Below, one piece after another: positions 47,495 through 61,360 of a DNA stretch of 64,000 bases (within the stretch, counting starts at the first letter, position 1; each line of letters begins with the position of its first letter). The position numbers and the translations under genes are program-made. This DNA is from Pyxicephalus adspersus. Its lineage: Eukaryota; Chordata; Amphibia; Anura; Pyxicephalidae. A model generated the notes under the pieces. It saw only the letters and a program-made list of their open reading frames with translations, did no database searches and was not told the DNA's origin. The DNA lies in the NCBI RefSeq assembly GCF_032062135.1, contig NC_092866.1, positions 22,770,874-22,834,873 of the forward strand, given 5' to 3'.

Positions 47495-48672
47495 GAATCT
47501 CCCTCCGAATGCACATTTTTAGTTCTTGATAATTTCACTTCATTTATGATTTACACATTAGATAAGAATAGAGATTTTACTTTCTGAGAGATGATGTAGA
47601 GGAGCAAACAATGGTTTGGAGGGGATTGGTTAGGTTTATGAGCCTGGAGATGAGCTTTAAGGGAAGAAAAGAAAGAAAAGAGGGACACCAAGGTAAGAAA
47701 GAGAAACTAAGAATTCTCAGATAACATAAACCATTACAAAATGTTTCAGATCATTGACTCCGGATTACTGCAATTTGCACATTGTCCTTTGCATTGGTTA
47801 TAAACACACACACATACAGTCCATTGAGCTTCTAGTTTAAGCCAGAAACTGGCACTGTTTGATTGCTGTAATTTTTGTTGAGCTTGATATCTATGGTATC
47901 CTTACATGTTTCTTAATCTTTGCTCTATATATTCATGAAGAGGGTCCAAGATCATTGTTCCATACAACTGTTATGCACATGACTTGCTGCCAATATTCAT
48001 ACAGCCCTGGTAATTATACCTTCGTCATTTTCCAATTAGTTTCAAGCACGTTTCTGAAAATTGGTCATGAAAGGGTCAGAGAGGTGATAACAAGTTGTTT
48101 AATGACCTTACTGCTGCCTGTTCAGGCATAGATAATGCTTTGCAAATGCCCCACAGCCAAAACTGCCAATTTAAAGTTGATTGTAATGAATCAGTTTCTT
48201 CTATAGAAAATAATGTGATCAATTTCTCATTTCGCTGAATAAATAAGTTTAAGGATAGGAAACCGTCTGTGACCCCATGTTAACCTTTTAGCCTCATTAT
48301 TCATATCAAACAGATGATATGCAAGGAACTGCTGCTGGTTCAATCCTAGTTAATTATTTGTTAGGAGTGAAGGCTCTGGGAAGTGTTTCTGAGTGTACAT
48401 GCATCAAGGGACATCAAGGAATCTAATGAAAATAATCCTATGAAAGGCAGTCGTGTGCTTAATGTATGACAATAATTATAACAAGAGGTAGGTCAGATTA
48501 GTTTAATAACACAGCATGGGACATCCTGGGAGAAGCAGTTCGAACAACCACATCTCCACAACAAGGATAACAAAACAAAAATGAGAAGTTGTTCCTTTTT
48601 TGGCCACTTTGTTTCAAAGACATTATAAGAAAATTACTATGTACTTCTATATACATAAACAAACACTATGTG
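47495..48672. other. Mostly single-copy DNA with a candidate conserved element
   Basis: No gene recognised; the 90-codon plus-strand open frame 47859-48131 has no known motif. About 48130-48360 carries octamer-like and homeodomain-like words (gatatgcaagg, agttaattatttg, cattattcatatc) in an otherwise repeat-free block. Confidence 0.35.
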
Positions 48673-49163
48673 GTCTATTTATAAAGAAGTGAATCAGACA
48701 TATACTAAAAACATTCCCTGGTGGAGAATCAATTACCGTCATTGAAACACATGGACATGGAAGTTTCATGGCAGCATGGTGGCTCAGAGGTTAGCACTCT
48801 TAGCCCTTTGCAGTGCTAGGTCCCACGTTCAAATCTCAACCAGGACACTATCTGCATGGAGTTTGCAAGTTCTTCCCGTGTTTGCGTTGGTTTCTTCCAA
48901 ACATTTCATGTTCCAAAAACATGCAGTTAGGTAATTGGCTTCCCCCCAAAATTGACTTAAGACTGTATTAATGACCTATGACTATGGCAGGGACACTAGA
49001 TTGTGAGCCCCTTTGAGGAACACTTAGTGATATGACTATGGACTTTGTACAGCGCTGTGTAATATATTGGCGCTTAATAAATACTGTGTAGTAATAATGA
49101 TATTAATAATTCTCCACCAGAAAATGTTTCAGTGAATGTTTGACTCACTGTTTTATAAACAGA
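48673..49163. mobile_element. Palindromic MITE split by a SINE
   Basis: Left half (48673-48770) reads gtctatttataaagaagtga ... acattccctggtggagaat; right half (49109-49163) reads attctccaccagaaaatgtt ... gttttataaacaga, its reverse complement. The SINE at 48771-49108 sits in the middle. A truncated relative lies at 18093-18134. Confidence 0.75.
48771..49108 (+). mobile_element. tRNA-derived SINE, copy 2 (most complete)
   Basis: A box tggctcagaggttagcac, B-box-like gttcaaatctc, then the family body (aggacactatctgcatggag, gttccaaaaacatgcagtta, ctagattgtgagcccctttg) and the tail acagcgctgtgtaatatatt followed by ggcgcttaataaatactg. The order and spacing are those of a pol III-driven tRNA-derived SINE. 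The tail end is shared with the LINE remnant at 13.04 kb. The B box departs from the consensus (CAAATC for CGAATC), so transcription may be weak. Confidence 0.9.
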
Positions 49164-51464
49164 CTTCCATGTGTACATGGGATAAGTATTTAAAAGTAAT
49201 TTTCTTAATTTAGGACACATACTAATTTTTTAAATTACAATTTTATACTCTATACATAATTTAGGAATTTGCAAAGTTGAAGGACTGCCCCTAGAGTATT
49301 TGTGTGGGCTACTATACTTATAGGTACGACAATGCTGAGAGCATTCTTGTCCCATTCTGAAAAATATTCCATCAATATCACTAGTTAAAAAAGTGGAATT
49401 CAATAAACTACTGTTCTTTTACTGTTCAGACCCACGGAGGCTATTACCATGATGCAAACAGGGCATGATTAAGTACATGGCTATTAATGAGTTATTTTGC
49501 ATTCCTGGAAAGTTTGATCCCATCCATAATTCAGACTTTTTTATTTTACAAATGTAAAACATATGGTCATTTTGTTGTTTCCATTGCAGTTTATTGTATG
49601 CCATATTACTCATATTTCCTGCAAGCTGAAGTCACTTTTCAGCTTTCTTCAAATTAATATTTGTAAAACAGACAGTAAATTGTAGTCTCCTCTTGTAATC
49701 AGACAGGATGGTGTCTATACAGTCAGTCCTATGGCTGACGATCTGCAATCAGGGGAGCATTAAAATTGTGGTTTGAAAGGTGGAGTAAATACACAATTTA
49801 CTGCATTATTTGACGTTCAGCAATCATATATTTATGGAGACAGAATATCTTATTTACTGACTACTAAAGAGTCCGGAAGAAAGCCAGACTATTTCATATA
49901 GGCTTAAATAATGGGAACATTTATTTTAAATAGCTTCAATGTTAAATAATGCTTTGTATTTGTTATTTTTATGTTTCACAGTTATTACTCTGAAGCATCA
50001 TGCTTTTAGCAATAACTTTGATTGGGAGGTATATCCTTCTGTCTTGTATTAACAAGTGTGCGTGTAACTTTTACTTTTGATCAAGTTACCTTTTTTTAGA
50101 TATATTTTGGTTCCATATGGTTTCAAATTACATACAGCTTCTCATATCTAGAATCTGCAATTTCATTTAAAGGGAGGAAAATAAATATATAGGAAGGCTG
50201 TGTATAAACATATATATATAAATATATATATATATATTTATATTTATATGAAATAGACTGTTTACATCCCTTCACAGATATGTTATTTTTAAGTATCCTC
50301 TAGTTAAAGAGAATTTGCCACCTTACCCATTTATAGCTTTTAGGAGGGTCGGCCACCTTAGAGCAAGTTCTAGCAACATTCTCATGTCTGTTTTTCTATT
50401 TAGAACCAGAACACTGCCCTACTCTAAACCTAAGATAATGTTTCTTAAACAAGGAGGGCTTGTGTACATCAGCATTTCTAGTAAAGGCTGGCTATTTTTG
50501 TATACAACCACTTTGAAAGAAATGGAGCATGTGAGGACATGACCACCACTAATGTAGCAATTGTAATTCATAGTTGTACATAATTTTGTATTGCACAAAT
50601 AACTATATGCTGTATAGTTTTTTAAGTAAATTTAAGTAAGTTGTGATACTCAATTAAAAATGGTTTGTAAATGTACAATTTAGTCAATTGATGCAAGACT
50701 TTCCAGAGAATTGCAGAGTATTAAAATGTGACTGTATTTTTTTCCATGAACTTATCAGCGACAGATAGAAGAACAATTGTTTTTTTCTTGGATTGGCTGA
50801 ATTAGTCATAGAAATACAGGGAAAAATCAACTCCACCAAGTAAGGAAGTAGGAAAAGTTATTTTAGTATCATTACATCATAGATGTCTGCCATGTTCCTG
50901 CTAGACTTGTAATTACTGTAAACTACTGCACACAGTTAGATAGGAACATTTGTCTTTCTTGTTGAAAAAATGATTTTATAAAATATACACACATACTGTA
51001 TTAGTAAATAATCAATCTGATGGGATACGTTTAAAATTTTAGTAACGTTACCCTGATCTGTACAACTTTTGTTGTGTCTGCTGTGGCCCTCTAAACCATC
51101 TTCATGAGCACATTATTTCAAAAAAGCAAAAGAGTTGCCTGCTGTTTAGCTCATGGTTTAGTCTTTTAAGGGAAGATATACTATATAGTGGAGAAAAAAG
51201 GAGAGTCACTAGAAGGTTCAGGCATCTGAATGAACACAAGTAATACATATTTATTATGAGGGGCTCCATAGAAGGAATAGATTTTCACTAAAACAGCTTA
51301 TTTGTTTAAGGGCTGTGGCACTGGGTTAACTTTATTGCCGCTGGTAACATCAAAGTAATGTTAATATTTTCATGATGCAATGAATTGTTTAGCTGAACTT
51401 AGCAAGGGTTTTAGGAAGCAATCCGAAAATCTCACCTACAACTACAACATACTATAAAACAATG
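49164..51464. other. AT-rich non-coding DNA
   Basis: No gene recognised; an (AT)-rich tract lies at about 50208-50250. Confidence 0.45.
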
Positions 51465-51807
51465 AATGGTCCTCAACCTTTTGGACATCACGAATCACTA
51501 AATTTACGGACTCCGCTTGTCACTCATAGGGCAAGAAACGTACCCCAGAGTGACGTTATGATGCCAGAACCCACCCACTTTCCCATCACAGGTCTGAGCC
51601 TGCGACAGGAGAGTGGGTGGGTTTTGTCCAGAGACGCGAAAAGCCCACCGCCCTGAGTCTGAGATACATACGGGGGACATGGTCTGCTACTCTGGCCACT
51701 GCACCCCTCCAAGCGGGGTCCTGACCCTGCTGGGGGGAGCACCGGCCAGAGCCGCAGACCACCGAAATTTTCTCATGAACTGGATCACAGGTTGGGGACC
51801 GCTGCTA
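51465..51807. mobile_element. hAT-like MITE, ggtcctcaacc family
   Basis: Left end gaatggtcctcaacctttt, right end ggttggggaccgctg (inverted). Interior GC-rich, shared with 18135-18430 (cactaaatttacggactcc, cccaccgccctgagtctg, gccgcagaccacc). Contains an extra internal block (acaggagagtgggtgggttt). Overlapping open frames on both strands come from its composition. No exact flanking duplication. Confidence 0.8.
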
Positions 51808-53879
51808 TAGAAGCCTCTTGGAGAAAATCTTGAAGGACTTTGGCTGGTTGGCACCATGTAAAGCTGGATTGTGCACATTTGGAGTTGTTTTTCTACTGGC
51901 AATCTCTCTTCAACCCCTACACCATATTAAATCCACTGAAATCGAGAAAAGTCTATGTAAAGTGTCTTTTTCAACAATGTGTCAGAAGAGCACGGATGAG
52001 TGACAGTAACACACAGTCCTTGTCTTCACCTCCCCAGCTGAAGTTTTATATACTATATTTTTCTGTTCTTTACCTACTGCTATCGTTCAGATGCTTTATG
52101 CTGGTGATTTTCATATTTATAAGCTACACATACATTTAATTTACCCATGTATCATTTTTTTATGTTTAACCAAAGCATAATATGAATTAAGATTCTTGCT
52201 CTACAGTTTCACTGCAATTTCCATCTCTCTGTTGCAATTTTATGATATTACTGTCGGAAGTCTTAAACAATAAATCTATCACATTTATCTTTTCTGGAAA
52301 CTTTTCAGGTATACTTATTATACATTGCTGTTTTGCTACATAATTTACAATACAATACAACAAGAGGGATGCATTAAGCTTAAGCACAACATTGCAACAA
52401 TCTAAGCACATCAGTCAGCTATCCACTGGACAGAACATCCTCATACCGGGGTGTACAATGGATAATCAGAAGAGAACAGCAAAAAGCCCTAAGGCTACAA
52501 ACACATACTAGATAATTTGTCATCTGTCATGAACCATCCTGATCTTCTCCTTAAAAATCTAGAATGTGTACCACAGTCCCCCAACAGTCCTTGCAGATCA
52601 ATAAATGACCAACCAGGGATGACAATGTTATTTCCTATGGCAGAGACGCAGTGGTATGCCCCTTGCTTGTCCTCCCATTGCTCATTCATTTTACAGTCAC
52701 TGAAAACGATCACACCAGCATCTATTTTTCTAAAACTAAAATCGCAACTAAATTGCGTTATTCGTGCATTTTAGGTAATTTATGCTATATTTATGTTTTT
52801 AAATTACCAATTTTGGCCGCACAAACACTCTTTGGTTTTCTGGAAGCTAGAGTCACTGTTTTCAGCTATCAGTATCAACATTAACACCGACTAATAGTGG
52901 AATCTGGTATTGCAAACCTGTTATTGCATCCAATCCAACCTTACCGTACATTCTGCAAATATGTTAAGTCCTGCTAAACCAAGCAGAAGTAGCAGCTAAC
53001 GTTTTAAAATGTCATTTATAGTTATTCACAGTTATCGTTTCTTTTTATTTCTCTCTATGTGACTGTTCTAATTTCTCTAAAACAGAGCTAGATTTTCAAT
53101 GGATGTAACCATATGTGGACATTATGTCACTTCTAAGAAACATTTCAGAATTGTATCTGAAGAACGAATCTTAATTTTTGTTCTTGGTCTGTTCCCTAGT
53201 TCAAAAATGTTCTTTTTTGTGTTCAGCAGGATTTTGTCTGGAAGTAATATTTAGGTAGTCTTGTGTTAGCGTCAGGGTTTGATATACATAATTCTGCATG
53301 GAAAAGATAAGCCTTACCCTTGCCAAACGTGGTGGAAAAATGTATACCGCATGCTTGGCAGCAGTTGCCCAGCTAACGTTCGACAGGTGAAGACCTCACT
53401 CCTTAACCACCTATTTATGCATTCTAGATTTGATTTTTCTATGGGTTTAACTGTTTACTTCATAAAAGCTGAACCATTTATTTTAAGTCCTATTTATTTT
53501 ATAATTGCCACCATTTTACTCTGTGCCGTTTTATACTATGGCCTACACAAATCCAACCCCAAATGTTTCTTCCATAAATAGGAGTTTTTAACTCACAGCT
53601 GTTTTTTCTTACAATAAAGGGCATTTCTAAAAGGCCATTCAAACTGGACACAGGCAATGGCATACAACAGCAGTAATAGAGTTAAGTTTTGTATTGTACT
53701 GGGCCTACAGAGCTAACTATAAATGACTGAGTATGTACAAAATCCTGCTGCTGGTAGGGAAACCACTTTGGCCTCATTGTTCAGCCCAGACAACTATGAA
53801 CTCTTTCACCCTCTTGGGCTTGTCAACCCCATTGTTTACACTAGACCTTAGGCAGGTTCCCTTTATGATGTAAATGGAC
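51808..53879. other. Non-coding DNA
   Basis: No gene recognised. Open frames up to 100 codons (53279-53581 plus) lack known motifs. Confidence 0.4.
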
Positions 53880-53882
53880 TAA

Positions 53883-54205
53883 GGCTACTTACACACTTGC
53901 AATGCTTCTCGTCCGATAATCGGCTCAGTGCCGATATCAGACGAGAATCTGGCGTGTGTACAGCGCCCGTCGTCCATCGCCTAAACAACCATCCTGGCAG
54001 ATCTATGGATGATGGACGACGAACGTAATAGAAGTGAAGGGGGAGAGCGCGCAATGGGGTGCCGCTCCATCTTTCTCCCCCTCCCCATTGAGCAGAATGG
54101 TGCTGTATGTACAGCACTCGTTCATGCATCGTGCAGTCCATAGTCATTGGAAAGGATCATGAAAGATCCTTTCCAACAACAATTATTGCACATGTGTATT
54201 CTGCT
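53883..54205. mobile_element. 323-bp MITE with internal hairpins (duplication TAA)
   Basis: Ends GGCTACTTACACACTTGCAAT and attgcacatgtgtattctgct are inverted; TAA flanks both sides (53880-53882, 54206-54208), as in PIF/Harbinger-type insertions. Inside are three hairpins: tctcgtccgataatcgg / ccgatatcagacgaga (53906-53945), cgtcgtccatc / gatggacgacg (about 53969-54022) and ggaaaggatc / gatcctttcc (about 54149-54174). GC-rich; the minus-strand open frame 53863-54147 is incidental. Confidence 0.8.
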
Positions 54206-54208
54206 TAA

Positions 54209-56035
54209 GTATAGTTTGCTCAATTAAATTTTTAAACTCTTGTTACTTGAAAGACCCCAGCGATGTATCTAATGACAATGATACATGTATTGTTGTTGGC
54301 TGTTTACTCCATTGTGAGGTCCAGAAAACTTATTTTTTATTTTAACTCATTACCTTGGACCTCACAGCTTGTGGAGTTGTAAAGGTGACAGCACTTACTG
54401 TAGGTACTAATTAGGGACTAAGTAAGGACTAATTATGCCTTGCTCCTGCAAGCTAGGGGACATCATACTGCATCATTGTGACTTCCAACCAACTTCACCC
54501 CTAGTCCCACTCTACTTGTAACATATTTATATAAAGATTTTGTTAAAATTGGTTGAGATTGCTTGTTTTTCTTGGAATAATCTGCCATGTTCCCTGTGAG
54601 GAAGGATTTTGCAAAGTGATAAATCCAGACCTGAATAGTTAGACCTGACCTTCTGCTTACCGCACATACTACATTTTCTTTCTTTTTCCTTTCGTACCAC
54701 ATAGAAGTATGTAAAGGAAGTATTCTCTATATGATCAGGTAAATCCCACCATAACATTAATACAATCTATATATACTATGGTTATACTACCTATGTAATT
54801 GAGTACAGCAATTTATAAAGATATCATAATTTAAACTTGACACATAAACTTTTTTAATATAGTAAATTCCTGATAGGTAACCAGAACACACTTTTTATGT
54901 TTCAGTATAATTTTACAATAATGCAAAGAAATTCAGAAATCTAGCTAAAAATACCTGGTGACTTTTGTTTTAGGGTTAACCATGAACTGACTAAATTTAT
55001 CTCAATATTGGCAATTGTATTTAGGGACAGAACGAAGGAAAAAAACAAGGGTTTACTTGTAAACCAGAAACATTCATTCCATGCATTTAATAAGTGAGCT
55101 ACCATTTGAGCCAAAAAACTGTAGACTTCTACTTTCCAGAATTCTCATTCACTATTCACTAGTTCTATTTCTTTAATGTCAGCTGTCGATTCTGCAAAAG
55201 AGCAAAAGTTCATCAAAACATGGTATCTATTTAACACTGAAAATTTTAATTGGTATTTGAAATATATTCACCCCTTGTGATATGAAAACGAGTTAATTGA
55301 TCTAATAAATCTTAATTATTTAACGTGGTTTTGTGTTACCTTGAGATCCCAAGCAATCAATGCAATTACACGTTTCTAAATATAGATGTTTGTATGAGCA
55401 AGTTGGCAAAATTGAGGGGGCCGGTCAGGATTTGGTTTGACTTTAAAAGCAGTCAAGTCCCGAATATTAAACAAAAAACAGCTGTTTCTCTGAAAAGCTG
55501 ATGTTGATAGTCATAATGATAGCTATTTTTCATAAGGATTGGGCCAAATTCTGCAAAGAATGAGCCTGACTGTTCTGAAAAGCTAACATGATCGGGCTTT
55601 TGTGAAAGAAAATATTTAAAAAAGGGTTACCCTGCTGGACCTCTAAGTGTGTGTCTATGTTTATAATCTGTACTGTGTATAATTAGAAAAATGTTATATT
55701 TACTGTTATACCCATCTGATTATTATTAATTATAGGTGTCAATTAGCAATGTTTTAATCTAAACTAATGCAGTCAATAGCTCCTTGTGCAATGTGAAAGG
55801 TTGCTATTTACTTACAGGACAAAGATCTAAAGAAATACACCGTAAAATCAAGTGCCATGTTTTAAAAGTAACATTAGAAGGATATGGGGGGTATAATGTT
55901 TGACTGGATTTTAAAAATGCATGTTTGGAGACTGCTGTGGGTATTCCAATTCTCATAATATGGAGTAATTACATTGGAAAAAACAGAGCACAACTCTATT
56001 AAAAGTGCAATTCTTGGACTTAAGATATTTTACAG
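54209..56035. other. AT-rich non-coding DNA
   Basis: No gene recognised. Confidence 0.45.
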
Positions 56036-56394
56036 AACGGTGATGTAGAGGTTAGCAATCTGGCCTTTGTAGCGCTGGATCCCTGGTTGGAATCTCGGCC
56101 AGGACACTATCTGCATGAATTTGCAGGTTCTCCTTGTGTTTGCATGGGTTTCCTCTGGATACAACGGTTTCCTCCCACATTCCAAAAATATGCAGTTAGG
56201 TCAAATGGCTTCTCCCTAAATTGACCTTAGACTGTATTAATGACATATGACTATGGTAGGCACATTAGATTGTGAGCTCCTATGAGAAACAGCTTCTGAC
56301 ATGAATATGGACATGGTAAAGAGCTGTGTAATATATTGGCGATATATAACTACTTAATATTAATATTAATAATGATAATAATAATAATAATAAT
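56036..56394 (+). mobile_element. tRNA-derived SINE, copy 3
   Basis: Starts gaacggtgatgtagaggtta (A box eroded), B-box-like ggttggaatctcggcc, then aggacactatctgcatgaat, ttccaaaaatatgcagttag, attagattgtgagctcctat and gagctgtgtaatatattggc. Ends in an (AAT)n-like tail. No clear target duplication read. Confidence 0.85.
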
Positions 56395-58342
56395 ACACAC
56401 CATAAGACAATTAGGATAATGTCACATCTTCATTGTGGTTATACCACTTGCCATCAAGGTTTTATAACCGATTATTTAAACAGTTAAACAGTAAAGACTC
56501 GGATTTTAAAACTTACACTTCAAAATAAATGGGCTTGTTATGACCTTAGTAATACCATTCAGGGTAATGAAGTGAATTGGCAAAAAAGAAATTACACAGA
56601 CAGAAAATGCAAAACCTTGGTAGCTGTGGCAAATCACAAAATATACAGAATTTTCTTGATACATTGCATTGGGAAGATCAAATTTTCCCATTGGAAATTA
56701 GGAGAAATTTTAACATGGAGCCCCAGTCAAAATTAAACCTAATAAAAGGTTCCAATCCTTACTCATTTTACTAAAAAAAGGTTGTTTTACACCCAATATT
56801 TACATGGGTAGTGAGGGTATATCCCTTCAACTGGAACACATCACAACAAAAATAAAAGTTGCCAGATGTTGGAATTGATGGTAAGGAGGCTGGTAACCAG
56901 GAACATAGGCCTTGTCCACACTAACAATTGCCATAGCATTTGCAGATGATAATTCAGCAATGACAGCCCCTATGTAAATGTTAGGAAATTTTTCTTTTAA
57001 AAGATATCTAAACCCAGAAACAAAGATGTAATATGTAATAAATGTTTTCTTTAGACCAAGTAAGTTTTCTGCAACCACAGAAAAAAAGTATTTATCCTCT
57101 GTTGCCCTTGAAAATTCCTGTGAACTGATTTTAGGAAGAAAAATGTGCCACACACCAGTGACATCATGTTAATACTTTATTGCTTCTAGAAATTTAAGCC
57201 ATTTTTGGTTGAAATATTTCTGATGGGAGAATCTGGTAAACAATAAAGTTTGTACATGATGTCATCATTGTGTGGTAAAGGGACAAACTTTGGGACACAG
57301 AAGGCACCTGAAAGGAGTTACTGGTGCCACTTCCCTATATTTGGAGGGGTGAGCGCTTTTCACAGTTTGATTGTTATCAGCTTCCCCAGCCATCTGCACG
57401 ACATCTCCTTCCTTTGTAACAGAGATGAAGATAGGAGTTGGGTTTTGTAGTCCAAATCAGGAGCCCAGACACTGTAAATGAGTATTGTCATTCTGGCAGA
57501 GAGTGTGTTACTTCCAAAAAAACAAATCCATCCACCTCATCTAAGAATCCAAAAAAGCTGCAACATATTACATTTTGATTTTGAGTTCAGATATGCTTTA
57601 AAGTAGTTAGGCAATTCACTGAAGTAGTTTATCTACTTTGCTTCTAGTGGCTAATCTACAAATCTCTACATTTAATACAATGTCAAAAACATGAAAGAGC
57701 AAGCATGGAAAAATGTGAAAAACACATAAAAAAGTAAACACAGCAATTTTAAGTCAGAATATGTTTTGGTAAAACACACTTTACTTTCTCTTTAAGATGT
57801 TATTGCCTGTTCCGCTTTCTGCATGGGTCCAATTAACAAATATCATTAAACATTATCTCTTCGCTTAACATTTTATTGCTAGACATTTAATCTTTTCTTT
57901 GCCTTTGATCAGCGTCTTTACAATTTAAATTGTTAAAAGATGAACATTTTCAGTTTTGTGCTTGGGAGAACTAAGGACAGCTCTGAGCACCTGTAAGTAA
58001 TTCCCATGAGTTCTACATATACATTATGTAACATGTTGTACCAATTCATGGTTTTCATAAAAGATTAGGAAAGACTGCATGACAAAACAATGAATGGCTA
58101 AGAAGTGTTTTCATTCAAACAGTCTTACTTTTTATTTAATAAATCCACCAAATATTTTATGACTTTAAACTCCTATGTAAGTGATGTTATGGTATACAAA
58201 CATTACATTTTCTATGGATGGTTTTTATTTAAAGCATGTGTAGGATGGTCATTTTTTCTAAATGCAATATAGCACCTAAACATTTGCACGTCTTTAAACA
58301 TTAGATTTTTGGAAAAGGATGTTTTCAGTACACTATTCTTCC
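56395..58342. other. AT-rich non-coding DNA
   Basis: No gene recognised. The minus-strand open frame 56827-57153 (108 codons) has no motif I know. Confidence 0.4.
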
Positions 58343-58378
58343 TATTATTATTATTATTATTGTTATTATTATTATTAT
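58343..58378. repeat. (ATT)n microsatellite, SINE tail
   Basis: ATT trinucleotides with one TGTT interruption; probably the expanded tail of the adjacent minus-strand SINE. Confidence 0.9.
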
Positions 58379-58578
58379 CAATATTAAATTATTATATTAC
58401 ATATAGCACAGGCATAGTACACAAAATCCACAGTCACGTCACAAACCGTCCCTTACTGGAGGTTACAATCTAATGCCCCTACCATAGTCTAAATACAGTT
58501 TTTAGGGGAAGAAAATAAACCTACGTCTGTGCTGCAAGATAAAAGTTCTCACCACTAAGCCACTATGCTATAACATAT
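58379..58578 (-). mobile_element. tRNA-derived SINE, copy 4, internally deleted
   Basis: Read on the minus strand: gttatagcatagtggcttag (A box), then a shortened and diverged middle, then gactatggtaggggcattag, attgtaacctccagtaaggg and gtgacgtgactgtggatttt. Much of the family body, including the usual ttccaaaaacatgcagtt segment, is missing. Confidence 0.75.
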
Positions 58579-61360
58579 GACTTTATCACTGCTTGCCAGA
58601 AGTTGGTGCTCAGCAACTTTTCACATTATAGAACCTTTACCTGCCAAATCGACCCCTCCAGAACTGTGATGGCTTTGATGTCCCTCTTCACTCCATCGTG
58701 TCCCATGGCAGTGGCTTCAAAGTTTTAAACCCTGTGTGGGCTTCACACATCAGTGTACAGCATACACATGGGTTTCTTACCTCATTTCCAATAGTCAAAT
58801 AGAGAATCGCTACCAAAAAAAAAATGTAAGTACTTAATGTTGGGTGAGGGAAAAGTCAAATAACCCTTTTACTTTGTTTTATAAAAGTAACCCTAAAAAT
58901 CTCACCACCATAACATTTTGAGATTGGCAACGTCTAGGCACTGAGAAACTGTCAGTGCTGCTAATGAAAAATGCAAAACTTTAGGTTGTCCCTAAAACTG
59001 GAGCAGAGGGTAATTTTCCAATGTAAGAACCTGCTCTGGTGACTCTGTCTATGAAATGGGAATGATGCTTAGTGAGGCATGGATATCCATATTGTTGGCA
59101 ATATTGCTCAACATTTTAACTATTGGAGTGAGATTTTCAGAGATCACAGGATTTATCTGTTTGCTTTTTGTTCAGCCAGGAATATGTCTGTCTGATTTCT
59201 ACAAAAATTGTCGTAGGATGACTATGCTTTATAGATTCTAGCAGCACATTGACCATGCTGGGTGCTCCGCATATATACCATTACTGTTAAAGAACTATAG
59301 GCTTAACAGAAGGGATATTTTAGTTCCCCTTGGTCATTTACAAGAACCAGTTGCAGTTCGAAATATCTGTAGTTTTTTTTTTATCTCACCTTCTCCAGTT
59401 TTTACTGAGTATCCAGAAAATATCAAAGGATGTGGAGTTTAAACTGCTTAATGTCTATCAGACACCCTTTTTGTATCTGTATGAATGTTCTTTCACATAA
59501 ATATTTTCTTATGACTTACAGGTATATGTTTTGTCTTTGCTTGTAGAGATAAGTCTATTTGAAAGTCACAGAGAATTCTGTACTTCTTACATAAGCTTCT
59601 GGGACCATCCAGTGATCTGCAGGTCAATATGTTGTCACTTTGTCTTTGTTGGGTCTGAAAACTAGTAAAAGGTTTCTCTTATTCACTGATATAGGGAAAT
59701 TACCAATGTTTGGATTTCAACAGCAGTCTGCCCTGTTCACTTTTGGATTACAGCTGGTTATGCCTCTTTGAATTTTATGTTTTTATATCTAGGGCAATAT
59801 TACCTTTGTTTAAAAGAGTTTGGGATTAGTAGATGCATTTACTCCTTTTTTATTGTCTTACTCAATGAAGTATATGTCGAGTGTACAATTTTTCAATAGT
59901 TTTAGATTTTTTTTTCTATAGTCCTTTTTTTATTCATTTTGTGTTGTTTTATACCTTCTATGTTCTAGTTGAATATGTTTTGAACATTTCCAAAAAAAAT
60001 ATTCAAAATAAATAAGCACCAGAAAGCACAACTTTACAAAACAAAGTTTTGATACAGTAAATTAACTGCACACAGACATTACTTTACAGACAGTAATCAA
60101 AAATATGAAGGTCCAGTAATGCTAAAATGTAAAATACACCTCAAAACATTTCACAATTAAAAAAAGAATTCACTTCAGTTTATTATATATAAAACCAAAC
60201 CACTTGTAGCACACATAATTTTAGTGTTTATCCCCCCTAAAAAGTCCTGATTTAATATTCTGAAAGTAGATTAATGTGCAATCTTTAAGTGAGTTAAAGT
60301 GCATACTTTAAAGTACACCTATTCCTAGAATATTTATATATATTAACTGACTTACATATTGGATAGAGACAGAAAAAATGCATTGAAATTAGTTATACCT
60401 CAACTCTCCAGCCATGTATTCCTTAATTTCGGGGCAAAAACCAGTTTTCTTCACTATATTTCATAATATGCAATTCTATTTTCATGAAGAAAATAAAAAA
60501 GACAAGTTAGAAGCTTTCTCTCATTTTCCTTTTCTTTTATATAAGAAAAGGATCACTTGGGATAGAATGATAGAGTTTAGAACCGATTTAAGTTTTTTTC
60601 TGACTGAGAAATTCACTTTCTCCAATCATCCTTATCATCAATGTCCATGAAAACATGGTATTTCCAAAATTTTGAGTTGCTATCAAAACAAGAATAAAGA
60701 GAAATACTACAAAAGGGGGTATTGTTTCTATGAAAAAATAAAGAGGATTTCTCTAGCATTGGAAAGACATCCTTTCACTTCCTATTAAATCTACAGGACA
60801 TGGAGTAAAGGAAATTCTCCCTAATGGGACAGAAATGGAAAATATGTACAGTAGTTTTAATCCTTTTCTTCCCTATCCAAAATGTACTGTAAACTATATT
60901 TTGCATATCTGCTTACATATGTTTTTTTAATAAGATATATAACTCCTAACTTCTCCTGTTCTCTTACTGAGTGAAATCCAAAAATATTGAGTAGTTGCTT
61001 GGTTTTAAAGAATAAACATTTTCATAATGCATACCTGACCTTATTTTCTTAATTATTCTCCCCAAATAATTTGAGATCCAACTCAATCACAGCATTCCCT
61101 GAAAAGCAAAATGTATTTTTGCCACTGGCTTACCTGAATTTGATTTTTATCTTTACCCTTTTTTTTATACAACAAAATTTTTGTGTTGTCATCAAGAGGT
61201 AAAAAAAATCTTCCAACGCAGATGGCTACTCTGTTGACAACTATAAAAGAATTCTCCTTACTTTGTGGTGATATCCTGTTGTATAGAATTTTCTTGAATA
61301 GGATCCAAGCAGCAAAACATAACTTAAAAGGAATTTTTATACCTTCCCTACCCCTAAACC
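58579..61360. other. AT-rich non-coding DNA
   Basis: No gene recognised. Two opposing open frames at 61083-61466 (minus) and 61183-61572 (plus) overlap each other and enter the MITE at 61361, so neither is a convincing gene. Confidence 0.4.

Noticed and set aside
48771..48850. Genuine tRNA gene
   Set aside because: The A and B boxes are followed by a SINE body and LINE-like tail, and the acceptor and anticodon arms do not close.
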